Assembly (NCBI GenBank): GCA_016191955.1
Contig: JACPVC010000153.1
Span: 1-50,895, forward strand
DNA from: Chloroflexota bacterium
GTDB taxonomy: Bacteria > Chloroflexota > Anaerolineae > Anaerolineales > Villigracilaceae
Length of the DNA: 50,895 bases
Reading direction: 5' to 3'
Shown: positions 7,431 through 16,460 of the stretch, in pieces
Position numbering within the stretch: position 1 is the first letter of the stretch
Layout: each line of letters opens with the position of its first letter
Notes under the pieces: generated by a model
What the model was told of the DNA's origin: nothing
The model's database searches: none
What the model saw: only the letters and a program-made list of their open reading frames with translations
Program-made: the position numbers and the translations under genes

Positions 7431-9206
7431 TTATCTATCCACTTCGCCCATCACGATGTCGAGCATCGCGAGCAGGGCAACGAAGTCGGCGATCTTGACG
7501 CCTTTGCACATCGTTTCGACGGCGGTCAGGTTGACGAAAGAAGGCGCGCGGACGTGGTAACGATAGGGATTGGGCTTGCCGTTGGAGACGACATAGTAGG
7601 CGAGTTCACCCTTCGGCGACTCAACGCGACCATACGCCTCACCTGCTGGGACGCGCACCTGATACTGCGGTTTCTGCGAGTTGATCGGTCCGCCTGGGAT
7701 TTGTTTAAGAGCCTGTTCCAGGATGCGCAGTGACTGACGAATTTCATCGAAGCGGATCAGATAGTTATCATACATGTCGCCGTTGTAGCGCACAGCCACA
7801 TCGAAGTCGAAGCGGTCATAGACGGAGTAGGGGTCGGCGCGGCGCAGGTCATATGGCACACCGGCAGCACGGAGACAGGGTCCCGTCACAGAGTGGCGGA
7901 TGGCTTCTTCTGCATTAAGAACATGCACGTCCTTCAAACGCGCCACAAGCACTTCATTCTCGTTGAGGAAGCGTTCCATTTCATCGGTCTTGGCTTGCAG
8001 GCGGTCAAAGACCAGGTCCTTGATCTTCTGCATGGCATCGTCAGGGATGTCGCGCACCACGCCGCCAAAGCGGAAGTAGTTGCACATCATGCGCGCGCCG
8101 GAGACGGCTTCGAAGATGTCGAGGATGAGTTCTCGTTCTTCAAAGGCATACAGCGACGGCGTGTACATCGAGCCGAGATCGTTGATGAGCATGCCGATGA
8201 AGATTAGGTGGTTCTGGACACGGCTCAACTCCGCCATGATAACGCGGATATATTCCGCGCGTTCGGCGACCGGGATCTTCATCAGTTTTTCAACGGTGAC
8301 CGCATAGCCGAAATTGTTCGCCATTGAGTTGAAGTAATCGAGGCGGTCGGTGTACGGCATGATCTGGAGATAGGTGTTACGCTCGCCGATCTTGTCGTGG
8401 TTGCGGTGCAGGTAGCCCATGACCGGTTTGAGGCTGGTGATGGTCTCGCCGTTCAGTTCCACAGCCACACGCAACACGCCATGCGTGGAGGGGTGATGCG
8501 GACCCATGTTGACAACCATGTGGTCGCCCATTTCCTTTTCGTGCCCTGCATCATTCTTTGTGCTGGAGCGTTCGAGCGAGAAGTAAAGCTGATCTTCTGT
8601 CTGCGGCTGATAGTTATCGAGGCTGAAGCCTTCGGGTAGTTTGACGTTATCGCGATAGGGATTTTTGAATTCGGCGTAGGTGTGGTTGCCTTCGGGCCAG
8701 CGGCTTTTATAGGGTTTTACATCTTCTTCGTAAAACGCTTCTTTGTAATCCTTGCGGAGCGGGTGACCTTCGAATCCTTCCCACATCAAAATGCGGCGCA
8801 GGTCGGGGTGACCGGTAAATTTGATGCCCATCAAATCCCACGCTTCGCGTTCCTGGAAGTCTGCGCCAGCCCACACGTTGATGAGCGATGGCACTTCGAT
8901 GGGATCCACGCGGTCTACCTGGGTCTTGAAGACGATGCCGGGTCCGCCTGTGGTGCGGTGGGCATGATAGACCACTTCCATTTTATTCTCGGCGATATAG
9001 TCCACGCCGGTGACGGTGGAGAGCAGGTCGAAGCTGAATTCATCGCGCAGGGCGGTGGCAACTTCGACGAGGTTTTCTTTCTTGACGATAAAGCCAGAGA
9101 ACCCGGGGCGGGCGTCGGCGGTGACAGAGTCTGGGAAGCGAGCAACCAGGCTTGCGCTGAGTTGAGCCGAAGCGTCAATGGTCGTAGTTGAGGCGGGAGC
9201 GGTCAC
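7431..9206 (-). CDS. nuoCD: NADH-quinone oxidoreductase subunits C and D, fused
   Basis: 591 residues. The GTG start at 9206 overlaps the nuoB stop by GTGA, so the two are translationally coupled. Residues about 30-190 are NuoC ([20 protein letters not shown], then GHPLRKDY). From about residue 225 it is NuoD ([17 protein letters not shown], with the quinone-site His-rich loop; ending [23 protein letters not shown]). The fused form occurs in several bacterial groups. The subunits form the quinone-reducing module with NuoB and NuoI. No N-module (nuoEFG) or membrane-arm genes are in the window, so these must be encoded elsewhere, or the complex is partial. Confidence 0.95.
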   Translation of the reverse strand: MTAPASTTTIDASAQLSASLVARFPDSVTADARPGFSGFIVKKENLVEVATALRDEFSFDLLSTVTGVDYIAENKMEVVYHAHRTTGGPGIVFKTQVDRVDPIEVPSLINVWAGADFQEREAWDLMGIKFTGHPDLRRILMWEGFEGHPLRKDYKEAFYEEDVKPYKSRWPEGNHTYAEFKNPYRDNVKLPEGFSLDNYQPQTEDQLYFSLERSSTKNDAGHEKEMGDHMVVNMGPHHPSTHGVLRVAVELNGETITSLKPVMGYLHRNHDKIGERNTYLQIMPYTDRLDYFNSMANNFGYAVTVEKLMKIPVAERAEYIRVIMAELSRVQNHLIFIGMLINDLGSMYTPSLYAFEERELILDIFEAVSGARMMCNYFRFGGVVRDIPDDAMQKIKDLVFDRLQAKTDEMERFLNENEVLVARLKDVHVLNAEEAIRHSVTGPCLRAAGVPYDLRRADPYSVYDRFDFDVAVRYNGDMYDNYLIRFDEIRQSLRILEQALKQIPGGPINSQKPQYQVRVPAGEAYGRVESPKGELAYYVVSNGKPNPYRYHVRAPSFVNLTAVETMCKGVKIADFVALLAMLDIVMGEVDR

Positions 9207-9844
9207 GCGACACCTTCCTTCTTTGCAGCAGCGGCTTCAAATTCTTTTGAGCGGCGCACGTCGATCAAATCCGGTCCGAGGATGGGCATGGGCACGTAGT
9301 TGGAGTCAACCTTGCCCTTTTCATACCAGCGAACTCTCTTGATGGATTGCTTGTCGATCTTTTCCTGTAACTTCATCATGCCTGCGATCAGCGCCTGCGG
9401 GGTGGGAGGGCAGCCGGGGATGTACACGTCGACGGGCAGGAATTTATCAATGCCAGCCACGACGTTGTAGCCTTCCTTGAAGGGTCCGCCGCTCGAAGCG
9501 CAGGCGCCCATCGCAACAACATACTTGGGTTCGGGCATTTGGTTGTACAGGCGAATGATGGACGGTAACATTTTCTTCGTAACCGTGCCGGAAACCAGCA
9601 TCATATCCGCCTGGCGCGGGGTGGGGCGCATGACCTCCATACCAAAGCGCGCCATATCGTAACGTGCAGTTTGTGCGGCGATCATTTCGATCGCGCAGCA
9701 TGCCAAGCCGAACATCAGGGGCCACACCGACCAGCGGCGTCCCCAATTGTAGAGGCGATCAATGGTGGTAATCGAAACCACGTTCTGAATATCCTCCGGG
9801 ATGTTGTAACTTGGCAGGTTCAATCCTTCATATTTATTTTCCAT
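9203..9844 (-). CDS. nuoB: NADH-quinone oxidoreductase subunit B
   Basis: 213 residues from ATG 9844. The Cys ligands of cluster N2 are visible: [10 protein letters not shown] (adjacent Cys pair, about residue 48), [10 protein letters not shown], and [11 protein letters not shown]. The C-terminus has an extra Lys/Glu/Ala tail. The start overlaps the stop of the IscX-like gene by 11 nt. Normally nuoA precedes nuoB; here an IscX-like gene takes that place. Confidence 0.95.
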   Translation of the reverse strand: MENKYEGLNLPSYNIPEDIQNVVSITTIDRLYNWGRRWSVWPLMFGLACCAIEMIAAQTARYDMARFGMEVMRPTPRQADMMLVSGTVTKKMLPSIIRLYNQMPEPKYVVAMGACASSGGPFKEGYNVVAGIDKFLPVDVYIPGCPPTPQALIAGMMKLQEKIDKQSIKRVRWYEKGKVDSNYVPMPILGPDLIDVRRSKEFEAAAAKKEGVA

Positions 9845-10043
9845 GGATGAGCTCCTCGTACCAGTCTTGGTAGATTGCATATAGGATGTCGTCGTTTGCG
9901 AGCGCGGGATCATCCTCAAATTCCGAAAGTTCAAGCGTCCAGCGGTAGATCTGTTGAAGGGTGACTTCTTCGATATTCACATCCCTGTGCGTGCGGCGCA
10001 ACTCCATTGCAATCGCATATGTGGCTTCCCAATTCAGTGACAT
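9834..10043 (-). CDS. iscX: IscX-like Fe-S assembly protein
   Basis: A 69-residue protein matching the IscX/YfhJ pattern along its length: [14 protein letters not shown], then [11 protein letters not shown], the acidic [20 protein letters not shown] and a final Glu-rich end. In proteobacteria IscX binds IscS and iron and tunes cluster assembly on IscU. Here it is the first gene of an operon with nuoB, nuoCD, nuoI and mrp, and overlaps nuoB by 11 nt. IscX is mostly known from isc operons, so the position is unusual. The family call is by pattern from memory; the DDP/ND/W positions are the best support. Confidence 0.75.
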   Translation of the reverse strand: MSLNWEATYAIAMELRRTHRDVNIEEVTLQQIYRWTLELSEFEDDPALANDDILYAIYQDWYEELIHGK

Positions 10044-10076
10044 CGAAAAATGGTGTTTTCCTTCACAATCTGCCGG

Positions 10077-10105
10077 ATTATAGCCAGAGGAGAGGAAACC
10101 GTCAA
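10077..10105 (-). promoter_or_regulatory. Sigma-70 promoter of the iscX-nuo-mrp operon
   Basis: On the minus strand, -35 TTGACG (10100-10105) and -10 TATAAT (10077-10082) with exactly 17 nt between. The start of transcription would be about 25-30 nt before the iscX ATG. The palindrome TCAATTGA (10102-10109) overlaps the -35 and could be part of an operator. Confidence 0.8.
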
Positions 10106-10126
10106 TTGAATTTTGAAAAAATATAT

Positions 10127-10153
10127 TTGTATAAATTAGAAAGTGAGTATAAT
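10127..10153 (+). promoter_or_regulatory. Possible promoter of the sufR-like gene
   Basis: A perfect -10 TATAAT (10148-10153) with an imperfect -35 TTGTAT (10127-10132) at a 15-nt spacing. It faces away from the nuo promoter and would give a leader of about 195 nt. Confidence 0.5.
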
Positions 10154-10353
10154 CACCCTATTTGGATGACAAGCCCGCCTCAGACTAGCCGGTAGTTGCT
10201 TTGTTTTCTGTAGGCTTTTCTCCCCGTTTGCCCGCGCGGGGATGGAACCCCCGCGCTATTCCTACGAAGCCCCCTAAAGGGGACTCAACCAAATGCCTGC
10301 GACTTTCAAGCCGCAGGAAATGGCGAGATAAATCTTGCCGTACTTAAAAACCT
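10154..10353 (+). promoter_or_regulatory. Structured leader of the sufR-like gene, unclassified
   Basis: The 200 nt before the regulator hold five helices that follow each other closely: GTAGG 10210-10214 with CCTAC 10261-10265, enclosing CCCCG 10222-10226 with CGGGG 10237-10241; CCCC 10271-10274 with GGGG 10279-10282; CCTGCG 10296-10301 with CGCAGG 10312-10317; GGCGAGAT 10322-10329 with ATCTTGCC 10332-10339. I cannot match it to a riboswitch class. No clear Shine-Dalgarno lies between the last hairpin and the ATG. Confidence 0.5.
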
Positions 10354-10938
10354 ATGACGACCTCTCGCCAAAAAATATTGCTCCATCTCAAAAAGACTCG
10401 CTCTGCTTCGGCGCGAGAGATCGCGCGCGCATTGAAACTGTCCGCGCCAAATGTGCGGCATCATTTGTCTGTGTTGACATCCGATGGGCGCGTGGAGATG
10501 ACCGCCGTCCACAGGCGCGAGGAGAGGGGCAGACCAGAGAAGGTGTATTCACTTTCGCAGGCGGCGTTGGGAGATAATCTGTCCGCGTTGGCTGAGGCTT
10601 TATTGGGCGCGGCAGGCTCAACGTTAAGGATGAAGGCTGTGGCGCATCTCCTTTTGGATGAAAGCCAATTCGCAGGTCAATCCATGAACAAGCGTTTGTC
10701 GCTGCTCATCGAAAAATTAAATGAGATGCATTATCAAGCTCGCTGGGAGGCGGGGGCAGGCGGTCCGCGGGTGATCCTTGGTCGCTGCCCCTACGCGCGG
10801 ATCATTGATGGTCACCCTGAAATTTGTGAAATGGACACAGCGTTGCTGCAGAACACCCTGGCACGGGATGTTTCGCTGTTGAAAAAGAATGAGTCCGTAC
10901 CCAAGGGTGCCTGCCCATTTATTTTTCAGACCGAATGA
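10354..10938 (+). CDS. SufR-like Fe-S-sensing transcriptional regulator
   Basis: 194 residues. The N-terminus is a winged helix-turn-helix (ILLHLKKTRSASAREIARAL then NVRHHLSVLTSDGRVE), followed by the wing RGRPEKVYSLS, as in ArsR/DeoR-like SufR proteins. The C-terminal part has the Cys pattern of that family: GRCPYARIIDGHPEICEMD and GACPF near the end. SufR of cyanobacteria and actinobacteria holds a 4Fe-4S cluster on such Cys and represses Fe-S assembly genes. It diverges from iscX-nuo-mrp across 310 nt, which suggests that operon as a target; this is inference. No strong SD is seen. Confidence 0.75.
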   Translation: MTTSRQKILLHLKKTRSASAREIARALKLSAPNVRHHLSVLTSDGRVEMTAVHRREERGRPEKVYSLSQAALGDNLSALAEALLGAAGSTLRMKAVAHLLLDESQFAGQSMNKRLSLLIEKLNEMHYQARWEAGAGGPRVILGRCPYARIIDGHPEICEMDTALLQNTLARDVSLLKKNESVPKGACPFIFQTE

Positions 10939-10974
10939 ATCACTTGCGCTCATTTGAATTAATAACGCACCCAA

Positions 10975-11050
10975 CCGTGTCACCCTGAGCGATAGCGAAG
11001 GGTCTCTGGGACAATCGTAGAGGTTCTTCGCTCCACTCAGAACGACACGG
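10975..11050. repeat. REP-like inverted repeat
   Basis: A 76-nt element with inverted ends CCGTGTC / GACACGG and a core CCTGAGCGATAGCGAAGGGT facing TTCTTCGCTCC. It shares CCTGAGCG...GCGA and CGAAGG with the element at 47863-47932. Typical intergenic repetitive palindrome. Confidence 0.6.
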
Positions 11051-11067
11051 CATAAGGTGAGTTAAAT

Positions 11068-11107
11068 AACAAGAGCCCTGCAAATTTTGTTTGCAGGGCT
11101 CTTGTTT
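11068..11107. terminator. Bidirectional terminator
   Basis: Long perfect stem (AACAAGAGCCCTGCAAA and its complement), between the convergent sufR-like gene and tadG, with A/T on both sides. Confidence 0.85.
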
Positions 11108-11117
11108 GAATTAAAAA

Positions 11118-12362
11118 CTATTCTGTGAGTTGCAGGTAAGGCGGGGTCGTTGCCTCGTAGGTCTTATTTTGATCATAATAAATGTCGATGTTACTGGTTC
11201 CAGAAAGGTCGACGGTGTAACCAATGATCTGTCCGTTAATACCGCCGCCATCAACAGCCTGTCCGGTGCCGTCCACAACTACATCGGATGCTGGAGCTAG
11301 GATTGTACCGTCAATGCTGGAGCTGGAACTGCCATTGATGCGAATAGTGGCTTCATTTTCATAAGGGACATAAAGCACTAAATTCTCAAAAGGTCCAGAA
11401 GTTGGAGCGCTCAAATGGATTTCCGCGCCACCATTCCAAGTGACGTCCCCGTCTATCATGTATATGATCACATTGTCCCCTGTTAAGGTGTCGCCACCAT
11501 TTAAGGTGAAATTCGCATCGACACAATAAACACCCGGCTCGAGCACCTCCACCCCGTTAGGTGGAAAGGCTTGATTGCTAGTGTAGGTGCCGGGTGACAT
11601 GGTATTCCCAGTTACTGTTGCAGCGCCGCCACATTCTGGCAAAGGCATCACATAATCGGGAACCGGATAGTCATAGGCATCGCAGCCCGTTTTGATTTGG
11701 TCGCTCGGAATTTGAATAGCGTTTGGTTCATACGTAATACCACCTACAGCACAAAGGGAAGGGGCGGTTAATTCGGCCGAGGCACTGTTGTTAAAAAAAG
11801 CCGTATTGGGGCAGTCCGAGTTGACATAGATACCGCCGCCGTCGAGGGTTGTGTCGGCATTACCCTGGTATTTAACAGCTTTGCACTGGTCCGGGCTTAA
11901 TCCGACCACGGCATTCCCTTCGAACATGTGCACCTCGGTAGATGGAATGACTTTTGCAACCGCGTTGACAACGTTGGTCATTTCGGTGATGCCCACAACC
12001 CGCGCAAAGCTGGTTTGCACATGCGAGGTGATGAGGACCTGAACGTATTCGTCATCCCCGGCATACAAACCCAATATCGGCGGGTGTTCCACCTGAACTA
12101 TGTTCGTAGTGCCATTGTTATCGTACCCGTTATTCGCAGCCAAGTCGAAACCCGCTGCTCGCGCTGTATCCCAGTCGCCAGAGCGGATCGCCATGCGTCC
12201 AGCGGCAAGAGCCGCGGTATCAGCGGCGTTTTGGGCGTTGCGTCTATCGGAAAAGGCGATACCGCCATCGACAGTGAGACCGGTCATGCCGATAAGCCCA
12301 ATGATGGCGAAAACGATAAGGATCAGCGCCTGTCCGCGTTCAGACTTTTTATGTTTATTCAT
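11118..12362 (-). CDS. TadG-like protein, first cluster
   Basis: 414 residues with AAGGAGATAACC before ATG 12362. The N-terminus (SERGQALILIVFAIIGLIGM, then TVDGGIAFSDRRNAQNAADTAA) is the TadG/Flp-associated pattern: a single hydrophobic helix after a GQ/GQA prepilin-like motif, followed by the Asn-Ala-Ala-Asp-Ala box. The rest is extracellular, rich in Gly, Asn, Asp and Thr, with two PxGxY/C motifs and a repeating beta-like pattern near the C-terminus (SIDGTILAPASDVVVDG) also present in the paralog at 18708-19988. It is the last gene of the TadE-TadE-TadG set. TadG proteins are minor components of tight-adherence pili or of related surface structures. Confidence 0.85.
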   Translation of the reverse strand: MNKHKKSERGQALILIVFAIIGLIGMTGLTVDGGIAFSDRRNAQNAADTAALAAGRMAIRSGDWDTARAAGFDLAANNGYDNNGTTNIVQVEHPPILGLYAGDDEYVQVLITSHVQTSFARVVGITEMTNVVNAVAKVIPSTEVHMFEGNAVVGLSPDQCKAVKYQGNADTTLDGGGIYVNSDCPNTAFFNNSASAELTAPSLCAVGGITYEPNAIQIPSDQIKTGCDAYDYPVPDYVMPLPECGGAATVTGNTMSPGTYTSNQAFPPNGVEVLEPGVYCVDANFTLNGGDTLTGDNVIIYMIDGDVTWNGGAEIHLSAPTSGPFENLVLYVPYENEATIRINGSSSSSIDGTILAPASDVVVDGTGQAVDGGGINGQIIGYTVDLSGTSNIDIYYDQNKTYEATTPPYLQLTE

Positions 12363-12379
12363 GGTTATCTCCTTCTTTC

Positions 12380-12847
12380 TTATGGGTCACAGACCGGGGA
12401 GAGGATGGTATTTGTGACTTGCGTACGAAGTGTGATAGTCTGACTCCCGATCATTGCACCAACCAAAGGCGTGGAAACTGGATGCTGGTGTACAATGGAA
12501 ACTGTGATTTTGTGAGGGATGTCAACACCGCTTACGTTGGTACTGCCTTCGCATAATTTGGTTGAGTCGCTATAGCTGATTGTAATATCAGCTTCCTCAA
12601 TGATGATGATATCGTCGGCGGCAGCCATGGTGCGAGCGATAATGCCGTCTGTGTCAGTTGGTTCAATGGAGCCATATACAGCACCTTCCTGGGCGGCGTC
12701 GCGCATGGAAACATAGGCAAATAGTGCAACTCCAAAGTCGATCGCACCCATCAGCAGCATCAGGATAACCATCAGGCTGAGCGCCAGTTCAACTAAACTT
12801 TGTCCACGCTGGCTATTCTTCTTGGGTTTGGTTGGTTTGTTTATCAT
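12380..12847 (-). CDS. TadE-like minor pilin, first cluster
   Basis: 155 residues. The N-terminus GQSLVELALSLMVILMLLMG is the TadE hydrophobic helix with the conserved Glu five residues after the Gly, where prepilin peptidase is expected to act (after the G of RGQ). It is followed by DFGVALFAYVSMRDAAQEGA. The remainder is a small extracellular domain with one Cys pair. The start overlaps the stop of the upstream gene by ATGA, so translation is probably coupled. Confidence 0.85.
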   Translation of the reverse strand: MINKPTKPKKNSQRGQSLVELALSLMVILMLLMGAIDFGVALFAYVSMRDAAQEGAVYGSIEPTDTDGIIARTMAAADDIIIIEEADITISYSDSTKLCEGSTNVSGVDIPHKITVSIVHQHPVSTPLVGAMIGSQTITLRTQVTNTILSPVCDP

Positions 12848-15471
12848 TTTATCTGTCCTTCGTTTGAAGAATCAAGCACTGAACATCCAGGTTCGACGAA
12901 GGTGATCTTGATAATTTCGTTGTTTGTCGGCGTATAATTTTTGTTGAAGGTAAAGATCAATGTCTTGGTTTGCCCAGGGGCAAGCGACACATTGCCAGAA
13001 AATGAGGTGTAAGTGAGCGGATCAATACGTTGAGTATTATTACCAGTGATGATCTGAACACCTCCAAATGAAACAGCACTAATGTATTGTTGTCCATTAG
13101 TGGAATAGTTCCAGTTTTTGACCTCGATCTGCTTGATATTGATCGTGGTTGAGGTAGCTGCATCACTGATCACATTCATCGACATCGTGAAGTTACCTGG
13201 GAAGGTGATACTGGGTGTGAGGGTGCTTGCCAGGCGATGGTAGACATAACACTGTATGGAGGAATAGATGGTATACGAAGCAGTGTTAGAAGACAGGGCG
13301 CCACTGTTTACGGTTGCATCTGCCGATATCACTATCGAACCATTGGTAATATCTGCTGTTTGGGTTGTGTAGTTCAGCGTACATTCCATGGATTGCCCGA
13401 TATTAATCGCGCTGGTGCCGCATGTCACTGCCCCAAGATTTGGAGTTACGGTAACAGCATAGTTGGGGTTTAAGATGGAATTCCCTGTGTTACTCAATTT
13501 AAACTTGATATTAAGATCTATGCCAAAACTTTGATACGTGCTGGGCTCTGAAGAGATCGACAATGTTACCCGTGGGTTGTTGTATGTGATTACCGTGGCA
13601 GTTGCCTGTGAAGAGTTCACGGGGTTCCCATTATATTGGGTTGTGACACTGGCAAGATTGATGAGTGAACCAGCATCCAGGTCGGCTTGAGTGACACTGT
13701 AGGGCAAGACACAGGTGGTCGTAGCCAGGGGCGCCAGTGAGCCGCTTGACACTGTACAGGTCAGAGAACCGGGTAAGCCAAGGTCCGTTACTGTAAAGGG
13801 CGCGGTCAGGGTCACATTTCCACTATTTTGGATCACATAATCATAGTTAATGGACGCACCCAGTGTTGTTGCAAGGTTGGTTGACGGTGTGATTGTAAGG
13901 GAAAGTGCAGGGACTTGCGAGATACTTACGCTCGCAGTTGCCGGGCTGGATTCGACCGCTCCACCATCTGACGTGGCAGTTGCAGTGTTGATCAGGTTAA
14001 CACCTGCATCGAGGTCTGCCTGAGTGATATAGTACTCGCCTGTACAAGTGGTGGTATCACCTGGTGAAAGGGAACTGAAAGAGGCGCAGGAGATATTGGT
14101 CGCACGTGAGTCAGTCACACTGTATGGGGCGTTTAGAGTCGCTGTGCTTTGATTTTTAAGCGTGTATATGTAAGTGATTTTCTGATTGAGAGTCGTCGCG
14201 GTCAAAACTGTGGGAGCAACGGACAAGCCCAGTGCCGCAGTACTTACTGTGGCTGTAGCTGTATTGGAAGTGATTGCGGTGGTTTGGAACGTCGCAGTAG
14301 CGAACGCAGTGTTTGTTACGTATTTGTTTGTAATGTCTGCGTCTGTAAGGGTGTATGTACCGGTACATTGCGTGAAAGAACCTGGCGCAATAGACCCTGC
14401 GGCGCCGGAACAATCGATTGACGATGTGTCGATCTTGTCGTCTGTAACCGAGTACAGCGAGGTTAGGGTGACATTACCGGAATTGGTTAGTTTATAGGTA
14501 TAAGTGATAACCGTTCCTGCTGAAAGTGCTACGGTATCGGAAGGCGTCTTGATGAGGGATACTTCTGGTGTCTGAACTGCATCGATAACTACCGATTTGG
14601 TATCGGAGAGGGCTTCTGTAGAGTTTGCATACACAATATCAACATACTCGCCTGCATCCAGGTCTGCTTGAATGGTACTGTATGTTACCGTGCAGGAGAA
14701 GCTTTCACCTTTTGCGAGTGTGGCTGGCAAACCTGAGCAGTCTGTTATCCCAGGGTTGTCCGTGACACTGAGTCCAGTTAGATCGATGGTACCAATATTC
14801 TTGAGAGTATATGTAAAAGTGAGTGTATCTCCAACTTCATCGAACGATGGGGGCGATCCGGAAATTTTCAAATCCAGCACAGCCCCAGGCACCCAACTTT
14901 CACCAACAGGGTCCACACCGAGCGCAACATTCATTAAGAGTGTGCGTTCTGCCGCGCTGGTGATTGTAAAGCCTTGCCAGGAAGGTACGATGGTGATGAT
15001 CGGTTCCCACTGAGTGGAGACCTGCACTTTGATGCGATCTCCGTTATCAAGATCAGTATCTGTAACGGTATCGCAGGTATCCGCACTGGGGGACGGGTCT
15101 ATACCGGGAATTGTGATATAGTCTCCGTCTTCATCCAATCCGCCATCATAGGTAATATTGATGTCATTGTAAATATTAATAAATCCGACACGGTTAACAG
15201 CGCCCCGGATTCCATTGCAGTCGCGATAGTAAGGGACACCTGCATCGCTATCTCCGCTTGCCGCGCCATAACGGGCCGCCTGACGTGCGGCGGTAAGGGT
15301 GGAACTGTAGATAAAGATCAACCTTCCCGTCTCCAGCAAGCCGTATACCACCAGCAACAGGATAGGTAGTGCCAATGCAAATTCGACTATGCCTTGCCCG
15401 GTGAATTTGCGGCTCTTGCGAACACCCGATATGGTGGGGATAACTTTAAGTTTATTCATTAATTTGATCAT
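12844..15471 (-). CDS. TadE-type pilin fused to five adhesin-like (DUF7507) repeats
   Basis: I chose ATG 15471 (GAGG 7-8 nt before); the longer open frame has no site. The product is about 875 residues. Residues about 20-65 are a TadE N-terminus (GQGIVEFALALPILLLVVYG, then RQAARYGAASGDSDAG). From about residue 205 there are five tandem domains of about 105-120 residues, each with 'TYTLKNsGn..LtapysVTD' and, near its end, a 'C.G.Y.iTqADLDaG...NtA' box, as in the DUF7507/DUF11-like surface repeats. A final Cys-bearing domain follows. It would display a stalk of Ig-like domains from a pilin-type anchor. TadE proteins are usually under 250 residues, so this size is unusual. Confidence 0.8.
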   Translation of the reverse strand: MIKLMNKLKVIPTISGVRKSRKFTGQGIVEFALALPILLLVVYGLLETGRLIFIYSSTLTAARQAARYGAASGDSDAGVPYYRDCNGIRGAVNRVGFINIYNDINITYDGGLDEDGDYITIPGIDPSPSADTCDTVTDTDLDNGDRIKVQVSTQWEPIITIVPSWQGFTITSAAERTLLMNVALGVDPVGESWVPGAVLDLKISGSPPSFDEVGDTLTFTYTLKNIGTIDLTGLSVTDNPGITDCSGLPATLAKGESFSCTVTYSTIQADLDAGEYVDIVYANSTEALSDTKSVVIDAVQTPEVSLIKTPSDTVALSAGTVITYTYKLTNSGNVTLTSLYSVTDDKIDTSSIDCSGAAGSIAPGSFTQCTGTYTLTDADITNKYVTNTAFATATFQTTAITSNTATATVSTAALGLSVAPTVLTATTLNQKITYIYTLKNQSTATLNAPYSVTDSRATNISCASFSSLSPGDTTTCTGEYYITQADLDAGVNLINTATATSDGGAVESSPATASVSISQVPALSLTITPSTNLATTLGASINYDYVIQNSGNVTLTAPFTVTDLGLPGSLTCTVSSGSLAPLATTTCVLPYSVTQADLDAGSLINLASVTTQYNGNPVNSSQATATVITYNNPRVTLSISSEPSTYQSFGIDLNIKFKLSNTGNSILNPNYAVTVTPNLGAVTCGTSAINIGQSMECTLNYTTQTADITNGSIVISADATVNSGALSSNTASYTIYSSIQCYVYHRLASTLTPSITFPGNFTMSMNVISDAATSTTINIKQIEVKNWNYSTNGQQYISAVSFGGVQIITGNNTQRIDPLTYTSFSGNVSLAPGQTKTLIFTFNKNYTPTNNEIIKITFVEPGCSVLDSSNEGQIK

Positions 15472-15826
15472 TTCATGACCTCGTAATAAAAACGAACCGG
15501 ACGTTCTGTGCCAGGTTCGCTTGGGGAGCATGTTTGTAATGGATGCGGTTTTGACTTTGCGATCTGGCGATTGTTGTTGCCATGGCAGTGGTTGAATCTG
15601 GCTTATTACCGCCAATTTTTTCGCGATAATCAACTATATTTTATCATACTGCGTTTTTTTACGTTCTCGTTAACTTTGTTAGGTAGTTTCGGCTCCAGTT
15701 ATGAAAATACGTGAGAAATTAAACTTTTTGCAAGGAATAGGCTCCAAAAACTGCAAACAGGGCAATTCCTTTGCAATTTTATGCTTGCCCATACAGTGTG
15801 CGGTTGCAATTCCATTGTAATTCCGG
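15472..15826. other. Intergenic region upstream of the first Tad set
   Basis: 355 nt without a convincing gene. It is A+T-rich in the middle (15600-15800) and contains several short repeats but no clean -35/-10 pair that I trust, and no terminator with a T-tract. A weak likeness to a c-di-GMP-I riboswitch on the minus strand was rejected. Confidence 0.4.
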
Positions 15827-16273
15827 TCATGAAGGGGGAAACCCTTCCGAACTGAATTCTTTCTTTTCCACCTGGATGTTTGCGGCGTTCAGGAAATTGA
15901 GCGCGTTTTCATCTGTGCGGTAAGCCACACTGTAGACAATGCGCGCGATGCCCGCATTGATCAGCGCCTTGGTGCAGTTGATGCACGGTAGGTGAGTGAC
16001 GTAGCAAGTTGCCCCTTTGGTGGAAATGCCGTGTAGCGCTGCCTGGATGATGGCATTGGTCTCTGCATGGATCGTGCGGATGCAATGTCCATCCACCATG
16101 AGGTGACCGATCTCGTCGCAGTGTTCCTGCCCGGCGGGGGAGCCGTTGAAGCCCGTGGTCAGGATGCGTTTTTCGCGCACCAGCACACAGCCGACCAGGG
16201 CACGGTCACAGGTGCTGCGTTCAGAGACAGCATAGGCGATCTTCAAAAAGTACGAATCCCAATCGGGGCGCAT
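15827..16273 (-). CDS. Deoxycytidylate (dCMP) deaminase family
   Basis: 148 residues. The zinc site is clear: HAETNA (His and catalytic Glu) and PCINCTKALINAGI (two Cys). The N-terminal segment RPDWDSYFLKIAYAVSERS, then CDRALVGCVLV, and TGFNGSPAG are typical of dCMP deaminase (ComEB) rather than cytidine deaminase. It turns dCMP into dUMP, the precursor of dTMP, in the cytoplasm. It stands between two Tad sets, on the same strand as glmS and 187 nt beyond its stop. Confidence 0.9.
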   Translation of the reverse strand: MRPDWDSYFLKIAYAVSERSTCDRALVGCVLVREKRILTTGFNGSPAGQEHCDEIGHLMVDGHCIRTIHAETNAIIQAALHGISTKGATCYVTHLPCINCTKALINAGIARIVYSVAYRTDENALNFLNAANIQVEKKEFSSEGFPPS

Positions 16274-16421
16274 GGAAGAGACTCCAGTTATGGTGAGATT
16301 TTTCGTGGCTTTTTTCGTGGCTTGTGGATTATAAAAGATGTCGGTTGATATGCGTGGAGATTCGACATCCCCCGGTGGTAGGAGAAACGGCTCAGGCGTG
16401 GATTTGGCTTGGGTGCCAGAA

Positions 16422-16455
16422 ACAAGCCCCCGCGTCGGCTGAGGCGGGGGCTTGT
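16422..16455 (-). terminator. Probable terminator of glmS
   Basis: Perfect 12-bp stem (ACAAGCCCCCGC with its complement at 16444-16455), 6 nt past the glmS stop. The T-tract on the minus strand is short, so strength is uncertain. Confidence 0.6.
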
Positions 16456-16460
16456 CCTTC

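Noticed and set aside
10215..10290. CRISPR-like repeats in the sufR leader
   Set aside because: The CCCCG...CGGGGA and CCCC...GGGGA palindromes resemble CRISPR repeat stems, but the two sequences differ from each other, occur once each and have no regular spacers. Treated as RNA hairpins.
15472..15640. Possible c-di-GMP-I riboswitch upstream of the first Tad set (minus strand)
   Set aside because: Only GATCGCAAAGTC resembles the core. The conserved helices P1a and P1b and the tetraloop/receptor parts could not be found.
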